Origin: Deltaproteobacteria bacterium UBA5756
Lineage (GTDB): Bacteria; Desulfobacterota; Syntrophorhabdia; Syntrophorhabdales; Syntrophorhabdaceae
Assembly (NCBI GenBank): GCA_002418985.1
Contig: DIFE01000002.1
Coordinates: 1 to 20,006, forward strand
Direction: 5' to 3'
DNA: 20,006 nt
Under the pieces are notes generated by a model. It ran no database searches, had not been told where the DNA came from, and saw only the letters and a program-made list of their open reading frames with translations. The position numbers and the translations under genes are program-made. Positions 1 to 6,682 of this stretch are shown here, piece by piece; the first letter of the stretch is position 1; every line of letters starts with the position of its first letter.

Positions 1-1044
1 ATCCTGACCATGATCCTGGGAAACATCTCGCTGGGAAAAATGTACATGGACACGGACGCGCAAAGAGCAAAGGAAAAGCTGGAACTCGCCGAACAGTCCA
101 TCACGCGGGCGAAAGACCTGACCCAACAGCTTCTCACCTTCTCCAGGGGAGGGGCTCCGATCACCAAAGTTTCATCGATTACCGACCACCTTAAGGAGAC
201 GGCCCAGTTCGCCCTCACCGGTACCGGCGTAACCTGCAGGTTCGACATTGCCGATGACCTTTTCCCTGTTGCCATCGATGAGGGCCAGATAAATCAGGCG
301 ATCGGTCATATCGTGATCAACGCCCATCAGGCGATGCCCGAAGGTGGTACAATACTGATTGCCGCCCAAAACGCGGTTCTCGAGAATGCCACACCGAACC
401 TCACCTCCGGAAGATGCGTACACATACGCATCACCGACAACGGCATCGGCATTCCCGAAGAGCACCTCGATCGCGTCTTCGACCCCTATTTCACCACAAA
501 ACAAAAAGGCAGCGGCCTCGGGCTTGCCATCTGTTATTCCGTTATAAAGAACCATCAGGGACACATAACCGTTGAATCTACACTGGGTGTGGGAAGCACC
601 TTTCACATATATTTACCGGTATGCGATGTACCATCTTCAGGGAAAAAAGGAGGTAAACAGGACATGACCAGAGTGATCGGGGGAAACGTACTTGTTATGG
701 ATGACGAAGAGGCAATCCTCGAGATAGTCGGCGACATCCTTGCCTACCATGGCTTCACGGTGGATTTCGCCCGCGACGGTGAAGAGGCTCTCTGTCTCTA
801 CCAGGAAAAGGGATACGACGCCGTGATCCTGGACCTGACCGTCCCCGGAGGCATGGGCGGCAGGGAGGCGATGAAGGAGCTTCTCCGCATAGATCCCATG
901 GTACGTGCCATCGTGTCCAGCGGCTACTCGAACGACCCCATCATGTCCGATTACAGGCAATACGGGTTCAAGAACGTAATCGCCAAACCTTACGACCTGG
1001 AGGAATTGGGCGAGGTGCTGCGCTCGGTGATGGGGGGAAACTAG
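1..1044 (+). CDS. Hybrid sensor histidine kinase, C-terminal part (HisKA-HATPase-receiver)
   Basis: The reading frame is open from the first base, so the gene begins outside the window. The first residues (ILTMILGNISLGKM) match the segment just after the phospho-accepting histidine in HDFNN-type kinases, so that histidine lies just off the left edge. The ATPase domain follows: N box NQAIGHIVINAHQAM (about nt 292-336), G1 box DNGIGIP, F box FDPYFTTK and G2 box GSGLGLAI. After a short linker comes a C-terminal receiver domain (about nt 675-1040) with the acidic pair in VMDDEEAI, the phospho-acceptor Asp in ILDLTVPGG, the Ser/Thr in IVSSGYS and the Lys in AKPY. All key residues in view are present, so the protein looks functional. 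It would sense a signal through missing N-terminal domains and pass phosphate on in a phosphorelay. No cognate output regulator lies in the window, so the signal and target are unknown. Confidence 0.93.
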   Translation: MLTMILGNISLGKMYMDTDAQRAKEKLELAEQSITRAKDLTQQLLTFSRGGAPITKVSSITDHLKETAQFALTGTGVTCRFDIADDLFPVAIDEGQINQAIGHIVINAHQAMPEGGTILIAAQNAVLENATPNLTSGRCVHIRITDNGIGIPEEHLDRVFDPYFTTKQKGSGLGLAICYSVIKNHQGHITVESTLGVGSTFHIYLPVCDVPSSGKKGGKQDMTRVIGGNVLVMDDEEAILEIVGDILAYHGFTVDFARDGEEALCLYQEKGYDAVILDLTVPGGMGGREAMKELLRIDPMVRAIVSSGYSNDPIMSDYRQYGFKNVIAKPYDLEELGEVLRSVMGGN

Positions 1045-1052
1045 AAGAAGAA

Positions 1053-1066
1053 GCGGCTTGAGCCGC
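1053..1066. terminator. Hairpin between convergent genes, likely bidirectional terminator
   Basis: GCGGC TTGA GCCGC forms a 5-bp GC stem with a 4-nt loop in the 29-nt gap between the kinase (+) and the minus-strand gene ending at 1074. On the minus strand it is followed by a pyrimidine-rich TTCTTCTTCT tail and on the plus strand by a weaker ATTTT. Position and shape suit a shared terminator; the stem is short, so confidence is moderate. Confidence 0.5.
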
Positions 1067-1073
1067 CTGAATT

Positions 1074-1721
1074 TTACAACGTGAACCACCTTGGTTCGCT
1101 GAACAATTTCGTGCTCCTCAATATGCGATTCGTGTAGTTGGTGACAAACTCCCTTTTCAGTCTGCCTGTTACTTTGCGGAACTCCTCGTTTCTCAGGATA
1201 CGACCTATATCCTCCGAGTCTTTGAATGTAGACTCAAGGACGATCTCGCAAAAACCGCCAAGCACTACATTCCAGCGATTCGTTACCTTGCCGTACTCAA
1301 TCTTTTGCATCGCGGGCAGGTATTCGTTGATTACAAAATGTTCATATTCACTTTTCATCTCGGGTCTTATATCGTAGTACTGATTGTATTTCCATACCCC
1401 TTTCTGGATGGGATACCTGCCCAGTTGTACCGTGCCGTCAGGCTCCAGAATGAGATTCTTGAAATTGATTACGTATTTCTTCAAAACAAGAGTGAGGTCT
1501 CTGAAACGTTTACCCGTAACTATTTTCGAAATATCGTCCAGGCTTTCCGAAGAGAACGCGGCAATGATCCTCGGGCCGAAGCCCACTTCAACGTAATATC
1601 CCCCTACAGGGACAAAACCAAGGGTTGTTATTTCCGGAAGGTATGTGTTAATGACGTACCGCGAATGCTCGGCCTCTTTTCCTTGAATAACGTCCCAGTA
1701 TTGGAAAAATAAAATCGACAT
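1074..1721 (-). CDS. Conserved hypothetical protein with two tandem alpha/beta repeats
   Basis: 215 residues, no signal peptide or membrane segment. The protein is an internal duplication. Unit 1 (about residues 8-92) and unit 2 (about 115-201) align along their length: YVINTYLPE matches FVINEYLPA, the GRIL/GKRFRDLT region matches NEEFRKVTGRL, and both end in NFKNLIL / NYTNRIL. The pattern of an amphipathic helix after a short strand, then a second helix near the end, resembles dimeric alpha+beta barrel (NIPSNAP/ABM-like) proteins, in which case the two copies could form one pseudo-dimer. That fold call is an inference. No catalytic motif is visible and I do not recognise the family. The start is supported by AAGGGGG about 7 nt upstream of the ATG. 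It is transcribed convergently with the kinase gene and separately from the ABC operon downstream of its promoter region. Confidence 0.8.
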   Translation of the reverse strand: MSILFFQYWDVIQGKEAEHSRYVINTYLPEITTLGFVPVGGYYVEVGFGPRIIAAFSSESLDDISKIVTGKRFRDLTLVLKKYVINFKNLILEPDGTVQLGRYPIQKGVWKYNQYYDIRPEMKSEYEHFVINEYLPAMQKIEYGKVTNRWNVVLGGFCEIVLESTFKDSEDIGRILRNEEFRKVTGRLKREFVTNYTNRILRSTKLFSEPRWFTL

Positions 1722-1894
1722 ATCAGCCCCCTTTTGTTTTCCGGGTCCCGGGCCGCCCTGCCTTGCCCCCCCGTTGCCGCGTTACCCCTCGCGTTAGTTG
1801 ATCCAGGCCCCTTCTGACCAGCGGGGAACGGATCACTCTCAGACTAAGACAATTGTAGCCTGCAGTAATGAAATAAAGCGCTCCATGCGGCCGG

Positions 1895-3064
1895 TCATTT
1901 TGTCCTCAGCGCTTCCACAATATTCATATGCGCGGCCCTCAGGGCCGGCAGTACACCACCGGCTAGACCCATCACTATTGCAAAGGCAAGGGCCCTGACC
2001 GTTATGTCGACGGTCAGGGAGAATTTGAAGGCAAGCTCCGAAAAGGTCTGGAAATTTACCGTCGATACGGTGACAAGCTGCATGAAGGATGCGAAGAAGA
2101 TTCCCGCGGCACCCCCGCACAGGCCGAGAAGAAGGGCTTCCATCAGGAAAGAAAGGAGTATGCTTCTCCGCCGGAAGCCAAGCGCCCTCAAGGTGCCTAT
2201 CTCCCCTATCCTGTTCGCCACCGCGGCATACATGGTGATCATCGCGCCTATGATCGCGCCGAGCGAGAAGATCAGGGTCAACGATATGCCCAGTATACGC
2301 AGGAACTTCGCCATCATCTCCGACTGTTCCAGGTAATAGCGGGTTTCGCGCTTTGCCTCCTGGGTGAGGCGGGGGTTCGTCTCGATCCTTTTTTTGAAGG
2401 CATCGAACTGTGAGGGATCGTTCATCCGAAGAATCATCGATGAAAAGACCGGGCGCCTGAATGCCGGCATGAGTTGCTCCACATCGCCCCAGATCTCTGA
2501 GGTAAAGCCCGTGTTCCCCGCGTCGAAAACACCCGTGATCCGCCATTGCCGTGTTCCAAAGCGCAGTTCGTCTCCCAGGTCGGCCCCCTTGAAGCGCCGC
2601 GCGACGCTCGACCCGACCACCACCTCCGACGAACCCATATTCGGCATTCGCCCCCGGATGAGCCTTACCTGCGGACGCAGGGGGAGCGAACTCTTCTGGA
2701 TACCCCGGATCGTGACGTTGGACACCTTGTCCGTGTCTTTCTTGGGAAGGCCTATGAGGACAACGAGTTCCTTCGCTACAAGGGGCTCTCCATCGGCACC
2801 GGTGGCAACAATGGGGTCCGTTTCGATGATCCCCGCCTGAGCCCGGTCAACCCAGCTCTGAACCTCGGAGCCGGACCCTTTTCTTATTACGATGGCGTTG
2901 TCGTAAGACCCGGTTTCCACAAGCGTTTTCTGAAGACCCTGCGCCAGCATGAGGATAGTCGTGAAGACAAAGACCACGAGGGCCATGCCGGCAACCGTCA
3001 GGATCGTCGTAAGTCTGCGCGTCCAGAGGTTTCTCAGGCTGTAGGAAAAGGGGACGCCTTTCAT
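1895..3064 (-). CDS. ABC transporter permease 2 (MacB/FtsX type)
   Basis: 389 residues. One membrane segment near the N-terminus (about residues 15-45) is followed by a large extracytoplasmic MacB-like domain (about 50-260) and three more membrane segments in the FtsX domain (about 270-385), the standard topology of MacB/LolC/E permeases. The FtsX signature region (ANRIGEIGTLRALGFRRRSIL) is intact. The ATG overlaps the stop of the upstream permease gene by 4 nt (ATGA), so the two are translationally coupled. It is the last gene of the minus-strand exporter operon and appears undamaged. Its partners would be the other permease, the ATPase and the periplasmic adaptor; together such systems move lipoproteins, lipids, peptides or drugs across the envelope. 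The substrate cannot be told from sequence. Confidence 0.9.
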   Translation of the reverse strand: MKGVPFSYSLRNLWTRRLTTILTVAGMALVVFVFTTILMLAQGLQKTLVETGSYDNAIVIRKGSGSEVQSWVDRAQAGIIETDPIVATGADGEPLVAKELVVLIGLPKKDTDKVSNVTIRGIQKSSLPLRPQVRLIRGRMPNMGSSEVVVGSSVARRFKGADLGDELRFGTRQWRITGVFDAGNTGFTSEIWGDVEQLMPAFRRPVFSSMILRMNDPSQFDAFKKRIETNPRLTQEAKRETRYYLEQSEMMAKFLRILGISLTLIFSLGAIIGAMITMYAAVANRIGEIGTLRALGFRRRSILLSFLMEALLLGLCGGAAGIFFASFMQLVTVSTVNFQTFSELAFKFSLTVDITVRALAFAIVMGLAGGVLPALRAAHMNIVEALRTK

Positions 3065-3867
3065 TCTATCATCCTCAATCCGTCGGCAATCTTGACCTTA
3101 AGCGTCCGATATACCGGTATGATCGCCGCCAGGATGCCTACGCTAAGAGAAAAGACGATATCAAGCCAGATGGTCGCGGGTTCCACTTTGAAGACGGGCA
3201 AATAGGCCCCCATAGCCGCCGCAAAAGCGGTCGCCGCCGGAAAAGTGGCGGCAATGCCGACGGCGCATCCCATCATCGTGATGACGATGGATTCCCCCAG
3301 GATGAGTCCTGCGATGCGCCAACCCCCGAAGCCCAGCGTCTTGAAGACGGCATACTCATTCGTGCGCTCCCTGACGGACATCGCGACCGTGTTGGCCACA
3401 ACGGCAAGGATGATGATGATGACCACGAAGGAAACCAGCTCAATGGCCGTTATGATGGCATCGGACATTGCCACGAAACCGAGCGTGAACGCCTTTTCCG
3501 TCTCGGTAATGGTCTCCGCAAAGGAATTCTTGAAAAGACCGTCTATGTTGCTCGCAACCGATACCGCCCTTTCGGGGTTCTCAATACCGATTATGTAGAA
3601 ACCGACCTGGTCGGCCCTCGTCGGGGCCGTTTTTTTCAGGCTCTCATTGAGGTAGTCCCAGTGGAACATGAAAACCGTCTCGTCGGCATTGGGCTCCCGT
3701 CCCCTGTAGATGCCCCGCATCACAAATTCCCAGTTGCCGGGATAGATGGTGCCCCTGAGAACAACCGTGTCCCCTATCTTCCATCCGAAGCGTCCTGCAA
3801 GCTTGCGTCCCGCAATGAAACCCTTCCGGTCACGGAAAAAGGCCTCCCTTTGGTCGTTGGGGATCAC
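3061..3867 (-). CDS. ABC transporter permease 1, C-terminal part (gene broken by a frameshift)
   Basis: This is the downstream piece of a MacB/FtsX-type permease whose N-terminal piece is at 3903-4217. It covers the end of the periplasmic domain and the three C-terminal membrane segments (ELVSFVVIIIILAVVANTVAM and two more), including the FtsX motif RERTNEYAVFKTLGFGGWRI. The frame is open well upstream of the listed GTG: back to about 4030 it reads family-like sequence (LPLSYKDRIRQVDGVSEVSW), which belongs to the same protein. So the listed start is only the first possible start codon in this frame, not a likely true one. With one extra base near 4028 the full gene would be 3061-4217, about 385 residues, the normal length and the same as permease 2. 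Its stop overlaps the start of permease 2 by 4 nt. Either the gene is inactivated or the base is a sequence error. Confidence 0.75.
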   Translation of the reverse strand: MIPNDQREAFFRDRKGFIAGRKLAGRFGWKIGDTVVLRGTIYPGNWEFVMRGIYRGREPNADETVFMFHWDYLNESLKKTAPTRADQVGFYIIGIENPERAVSVASNIDGLFKNSFAETITETEKAFTLGFVAMSDAIITAIELVSFVVIIIILAVVANTVAMSVRERTNEYAVFKTLGFGGWRIAGLILGESIVITMMGCAVGIAATFPAATAFAAAMGAYLPVFKVEPATIWLDIVFSLSVGILAAIIPVYRTLKVKIADGLRMIE

Positions 3868-3902
3868 ATATTCGCGATAGAGGTCGAAATATGTCCTGGC
3901 AT

Positions 3903-4217
3903 CTACGGCAAAGTTGGCAAAAAAATTCTTCTCGTCGATATAGATACCGCCAAACCAATTTCCCCAGGATACTTCGGAGACCCCGTCGACCTGACGTATC
4001 CGGTCTTTATAAGACAGGGGCAGCGGGAAATGATGGAAACTGCGTTCCTGGTGACAAGCCGGTAGGCCGACGATGCCTCCCCCCCTGCATACCAGGCGTT
4101 TACGACCGTCCTCAGGAGCCCGAAGGCAAAGAGGGCGATCGTGATGGAAAGGGTCGTGAGTCCCGTGCGGAGCTTGTGCCTGAACGCATTTTTAAAGAGT
4201 ATTTTGAGAATCTGCAT
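3903..4217 (-). CDS. ABC transporter permease 1, N-terminal part (frameshifted)
   Basis: The first ~62 residues are a normal permease start: basic N-terminus, then one membrane segment (GLTTLSITIALFAFGLLRTVV) and the beginning of the periplasmic domain up to VTRNAVSI. After that point the frame reads Cys- and Arg-rich sequence unlike the family and stops at 3903, while the family-like continuation sits in another frame. The ATG overlaps the 3' end of the ATPase gene by 26 nt, as is common in these operons. The true protein would be one polypeptide over 3061-4217 if a single base were restored. Confidence 0.7.
   Translation of the reverse strand: MQILKILFKNAFRHKLRTGLTTLSITIALFAFGLLRTVVNAWYAGGEASSAYRLVTRNAVSIISRCPCLIKTGYVRSTGSPKYPGEIGLAVSISTRRIFLPTLP
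4025..4031 (-). other. Site of apparent 1-nt deletion in permease 1
   Basis: Read on the minus strand, the sequence ATCATTTCCCGCTG gives I-I-S-R-C. One more T (ATTTTCCC) would give I-I-F-P-L-P-L-S-Y-K-D-R-I-R, which then runs in frame into the rest of the permease. The lesion lies in a short run of identical bases, a typical place for slippage or for a sequencing error. Confidence 0.7.
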
Positions 4218-4893
4218 TTGTCAGGATTCCCTTGTCGAGATGTCTGATGACGTGTGCCTTTCTTGCGGCGCGCGGATCGTGCGTGACCATGATAATCGTC
4301 TTTTTCGATTCCTGGTTCAAGCGGTCCATGAGATCCATAATCTCCTCAGCGGAGACCCTGTCGAGGTCGCCCGTCGGTTCATCGGCAACGAGTATCGTGG
4401 GATCAATGACGATTGCACGCGCTATTGCCACGCGCTGCTCCTGCCCGCCGGAAAGCTGCCCCGGATAGTGGTCCATCCTGTCGGCGAGGCCCACGACCCT
4501 AAGCGCCATCTCGACGTGCGCCTTGCGTTCCGCCCGTGAAAGAGGCGTGAGGATCAGGGGCAATTCCACGTTCTCAAAGGCCGTCAGCACGGGAATAAGG
4601 TTGTAGAACTGGAAGATGAAACCCACGTTGAGCGCCCGCCACCCTGCAAGCTCCGTTTCGGAGAGGGTCGTGACATCGACGTCCCCTATGATGATGGAAC
4701 CGCTGTCGGGCTGATCGATGCCGGCAATGAGATTGAGGAGCGTGCTCTTCCCCGAACCGGACGGACCCATGAGGGCGAGGAATTCACCCTCGGCAATATC
4801 GAAGCTGATATCGGTGAGAACGGGGATAGTCTGATCTCCCCGATGATAGGATTTGTTCAGCTTACTTATGGAGACTATGATACCGGAATCCAT
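4192..4893 (-). CDS. ABC transporter ATP-binding protein (MacB/LolD type)
   Basis: From the ATG at 4893 the product has 233 residues, the usual size of LolD-like ATPases. Walker A GPSGSGKS is at residues 43-50, the Q-loop Gln near 95, the signature LSGGQ at 147-151, Walker B ILVADE at about 167-172 with the D-loop following, and the switch His at about 205 (VTHD). All catalytic residues are present. The frame has no stop upstream of this ATG: it stays open to 5109 and reads the C-terminal domain of the membrane-fusion protein, so a longer product starting at GTG 5103 (303 residues) is possible. I prefer 4893 because homology to ATPases begins there. No clear Shine-Dalgarno precedes it, so it may depend on coupled translation. 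It would power the two downstream permeases. Confidence 0.9.
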   Translation of the reverse strand: MDSGIIVSISKLNKSYHRGDQTIPVLTDISFDIAEGEFLALMGPSGSGKSTLLNLIAGIDQPDSGSIIIGDVDVTTLSETELAGWRALNVGFIFQFYNLIPVLTAFENVELPLILTPLSRAERKAHVEMALRVVGLADRMDHYPGQLSGGQEQRVAIARAIVIDPTILVADEPTGDLDRVSAEEIMDLMDRLNQESKKTIIMVTHDPRAARKAHVIRHLDKGILTNADSQNTL

Positions 4894-5109
4894 CCATTGC
4901 TCGTTGATTTTCACCCGTGAGCCATTCTTCAGGCGCCCGGGAGGATTGAGGACCGCTCTGTCGCCGGAAGCCGCGCCGCTTGTGATCTCTACCATGTCGC
5001 CGAAGACGGCGCCGGTGGTCACCGCCGTCATAACGGCCCTCCCCTGCCTCACGAGAAAGATAAATTTCTTTCCGTTCCTCTCCACCACGGCTTTACCGTT
5101 CACGGCCGT
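4894..5109 (-). pseudogene. C-terminal domain of the membrane-fusion protein, cut off by an in-frame TGA and joined to the ATPase frame
   Basis: Reading through the TGA at 5110-5112 in the same frame gives TAVNGKAVVERNGKKF and then the pattern of the membrane-proximal domain of RND/MacA-type adaptors: a valine-rich strand, TTGAVFGDMVEITSGAASGD and PGRLKNGSRVKINEQ. This is the part that the 307-residue adaptor lacks. At its natural end no stop occurs: NEQ is followed by TGG and then directly by the ATPase ATG in the same frame. It could be expressed as an N-terminal extension of the ATPase from GTG 5103, or not at all. Confidence 0.65.
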
Positions 5110-5115
5110 TCACGG
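5096..5115. repeat. Perfect 10-bp tandem duplication containing the adaptor's premature stop
   Basis: CCGTTCACGG occurs twice back to back (5096-5105 and 5106-5115). On the minus strand each copy reads CCGTGAACGG; the first copy supplies the TGA that ends the adaptor. A ten-base unit is not a multiple of three, yet the frame before and after the repeat is the same, which suggests an imperfect repeat converted to a perfect one rather than a simple insertion. Confidence 0.85.
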
Positions 5116-6033
5116 CTTTTTCTCATCCCCGCTGACCTCGCGGGAGAGGAAGGCCACCTTCGCGCTCATTTCGGGAAGGATCGTGCTGTCAAGGTGGTTG
5201 AAGTTGACCTTTACCATGACCGTCGCCTTGGTCCTGTCCGCCGTGGGAACGATCATGTGGACCGTGCCCTCAAAACGCGTATCCGGTATGGCATCGAGCT
5301 GTATCTGGCAGGGTTGCCCGACTTTCAGCTTCTCGATGTTCGACTCTGAGACGTCGGCCTCCACCTTTAATGACGACATGTCCGCCAGCGTGACAACGGC
5401 CGCCTTGGCGGTTGCCGCGGCGCCGATCGGCGTGACGATGTCACCGATATCGGCATTCTTGGTAAGAACCACGGCATCGAAGGGTGCGCGTATGTATGTA
5501 TATTCCAGTGAGACCCGGGCCTCGGCCGCATCGTAAACGGATCTCGTGGTGAACTCCTTTGCGAGCAGGCGCCTCTCGCGTTCGAAGTTCACCCTGGCGT
5601 CGTTGAGTTCAGCGCGTGCCTGGTCCACAGACGAACGGGCAACATTCAGGTTGGCTTCGGCCTGCCGCACTGCCGCTGCAAGATCGGCATTTTCGAGGCG
5701 TGCCAGGACCTGGTCTTCTTTTACCTTGCTCCCCTCTTCGACAAACAGCTCTTCAAGCCGTGCCGTTATCTTTGAAGCAACCGCCGCTTTTCGCTGGGGC
5801 ACCACGTACCCGCTGGCATTGAGGAGCGTGAACGATTGCGCCGGGTAGAACTGCTGGACGCTCACCACGTCCACCCTGGCAGCCGGCGAGAACACCCCGG
5901 TAACCGCAAGGATAATGAGGAGCACCACGAACGCCCCGACCGCAATGTAAACAATCTTTCTGCGGCTCCTTACCTTGCGGAATGCCGGTCGGGTCTTGTC
6001 TATTTTCAGCTTCGAGAGGTCTTCGTCGGCCAT
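5110..6033 (-). CDS. Periplasmic adaptor (HlyD/MacA-type membrane-fusion protein), C-terminally truncated
   Basis: 307 residues from the ATG at 6033. The frame is open to 6099, but residues before MADEDL (SFNINYLYCCYL) are unlike the family and overlap the promoter, so I start at 6033. Basic residues and one membrane anchor (about 27-47) are followed by a lipoyl/barrel-sandwich half motif (ASGYVVPQRKAAVASKITARLEEL cut into its two strands around residues 74-97), an alpha-hairpin (about 117-174), the returning lipoyl half (YTYIRAPFDAVVLTKNADIGDIV region) and the beta-barrel domain (KVEADVSESNIEKLKVGQ). It stops at an in-frame TGA just before the membrane-proximal domain. The second helix of the hairpin is much shorter than the first, as if about 30-35 residues were missing. 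The protein would connect the inner-membrane ABC pump to the periplasm or outer membrane. Whether the damaged form works is doubtful. Confidence 0.85.
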   Translation of the reverse strand: MADEDLSKLKIDKTRPAFRKVRSRRKIVYIAVGAFVVLLIILAVTGVFSPAARVDVVSVQQFYPAQSFTLLNASGYVVPQRKAAVASKITARLEELFVEEGSKVKEDQVLARLENADLAAAVRQAEANLNVARSSVDQARAELNDARVNFERERRLLAKEFTTRSVYDAAEARVSLEYTYIRAPFDAVVLTKNADIGDIVTPIGAAATAKAAVVTLADMSSLKVEADVSESNIEKLKVGQPCQIQLDAIPDTRFEGTVHMIVPTADRTKATVMVKVNFNHLDSTILPEMSAKVAFLSREVSGDEKKP

Positions 6034-6070
6034 AGGCGGTTTATCCAAATAACAGCAATATAAGTAGTTA

Positions 6071-6099
6071 ATGTTAAACGACAGATAGGCCCCTGTCAA
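6071..6099 (-). promoter_or_regulatory. Promoter of the ABC exporter operon
   Basis: On the minus strand a perfect -35 box TTGACA (6094-6099) is followed by a 17-nt spacer and TAACAT (6071-6076, four of six bases of the consensus). Transcription would start near 6064, leaving a leader of about 30 nt before the adaptor ATG at 6033. Confidence 0.7.
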
Positions 6100-6130
6100 T
6101 ACCTGCCCGGTGCCGCAAGGCCTGATCCAC

Positions 6131-6159
6131 TTGAAAATTCGTCGTTTTTACACCATAAT
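6131..6159 (+). promoter_or_regulatory. Sigma-70-type promoter of the NusG-like gene, probably giving a leaderless mRNA
   Basis: TTGAAA (6131-6136), a 17-nt spacer and CATAAT (6154-6159) match the consensus at five of six positions each. The -10 box ends only 3 nt before the first ATG (6163) and 6 nt before the second (6166), so the transcript would begin at or near the start codon. No Shine-Dalgarno sequence is present. Confidence 0.65.
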
Positions 6160-6162
6160 AGA

Positions 6163-6666
6163 ATGATGGAAACAAGAAACTGGTACGTGGTAAACACAAA
6201 AGCACGGAATGAGGAACGGGCTGCGTTGAATCTGGCGCAGGGGGGCATCGATGTGCTGGCTCCCAAGCTGCGATTCAGGCGCTGGCGGGAGGGAAAGTTC
6301 ACGGACATCATCGAACCCATGTTTCCGGGGTATATCTTCGTCAAATTTCACCCCGTCGACGAGTTTCGCCTCGTCAAATACACCCGCGGCATAAAGACCA
6401 TCGTCAACTTCAACGGCAGGATAATCCCCCTTCAGGAAGGGCTCGTAGATTATATCCGGGAACGTCTCACGGAGGGCGTGGCCACGGTGGAGAAAAAAAC
6501 CTTCCAGAAGGGTGAAAAAATCATCATCCAGGAAGGGCCCTTCAAGGGTTTCAGCGGAATTTTCGAACAGGACCTCGACGGCAGGGAAAGGATCGCCATT
6601 CTTTTGGAAGGGGTCGATTATTGCGCGCGCATGGAAATTGACCGCGAACTGGTAACGAAAGCATGA
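6163..6666 (+). CDS. NusG/RfaH-like transcription antitermination factor
   Basis: 167 residues. The N-terminal NGN domain is clear: WYVVNTKARNEERAALNL, a basic middle part and the signature EPMFPGYIFVKF (about residues 51-62). The C-terminal KOW-type segment includes EKIIIQEGPFKGFSGIFEQ (about residues 109-127). Housekeeping NusG normally sits next to secE and ribosomal protein genes; this one does not, so it is a specialised paralog of the RfaH/LoaP kind that joins RNA polymerase at particular operons and suppresses termination. Its target is not evident: it stands divergent from the ABC exporter and 16 nt before hflX. Two ATGs are in tandem; the second (6166) is where the predicted transcript would begin. 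What else it could be: a general NusG is unlikely from context. Confidence 0.88.
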   Translation: MMETRNWYVVNTKARNEERAALNLAQGGIDVLAPKLRFRRWREGKFTDIIEPMFPGYIFVKFHPVDEFRLVKYTRGIKTIVNFNGRIIPLQEGLVDYIRERLTEGVATVEKKTFQKGEKIIIQEGPFKGFSGIFEQDLDGRERIAILLEGVDYCARMEIDRELVTKA

Positions 6667-6682
6667 CACACAGAGGTACACC

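Noticed and set aside
1722..1894. Possible tRNA or small RNA in the gap after permease 2
   Set aside because: No cloverleaf or stable hairpin with T tail could be traced; GC-rich runs only.
2004..2840. Plus-strand open frames opposite the permease genes
   Set aside because: They are antisense shadows of the GC-rich permease genes with Arg/Pro/Ser-rich, low-quality protein sequence.
5110..5112. TGA read as selenocysteine in the adaptor
   Set aside because: The position is not a catalytic cysteine site in this family, no hairpin of SECIS type is evident just after it, and the 10-bp duplication explains the codon better.
6034..6099. Longer N-terminus of the adaptor from 6099
   Set aside because: The stretch covers the operon promoter and reads non-family sequence.
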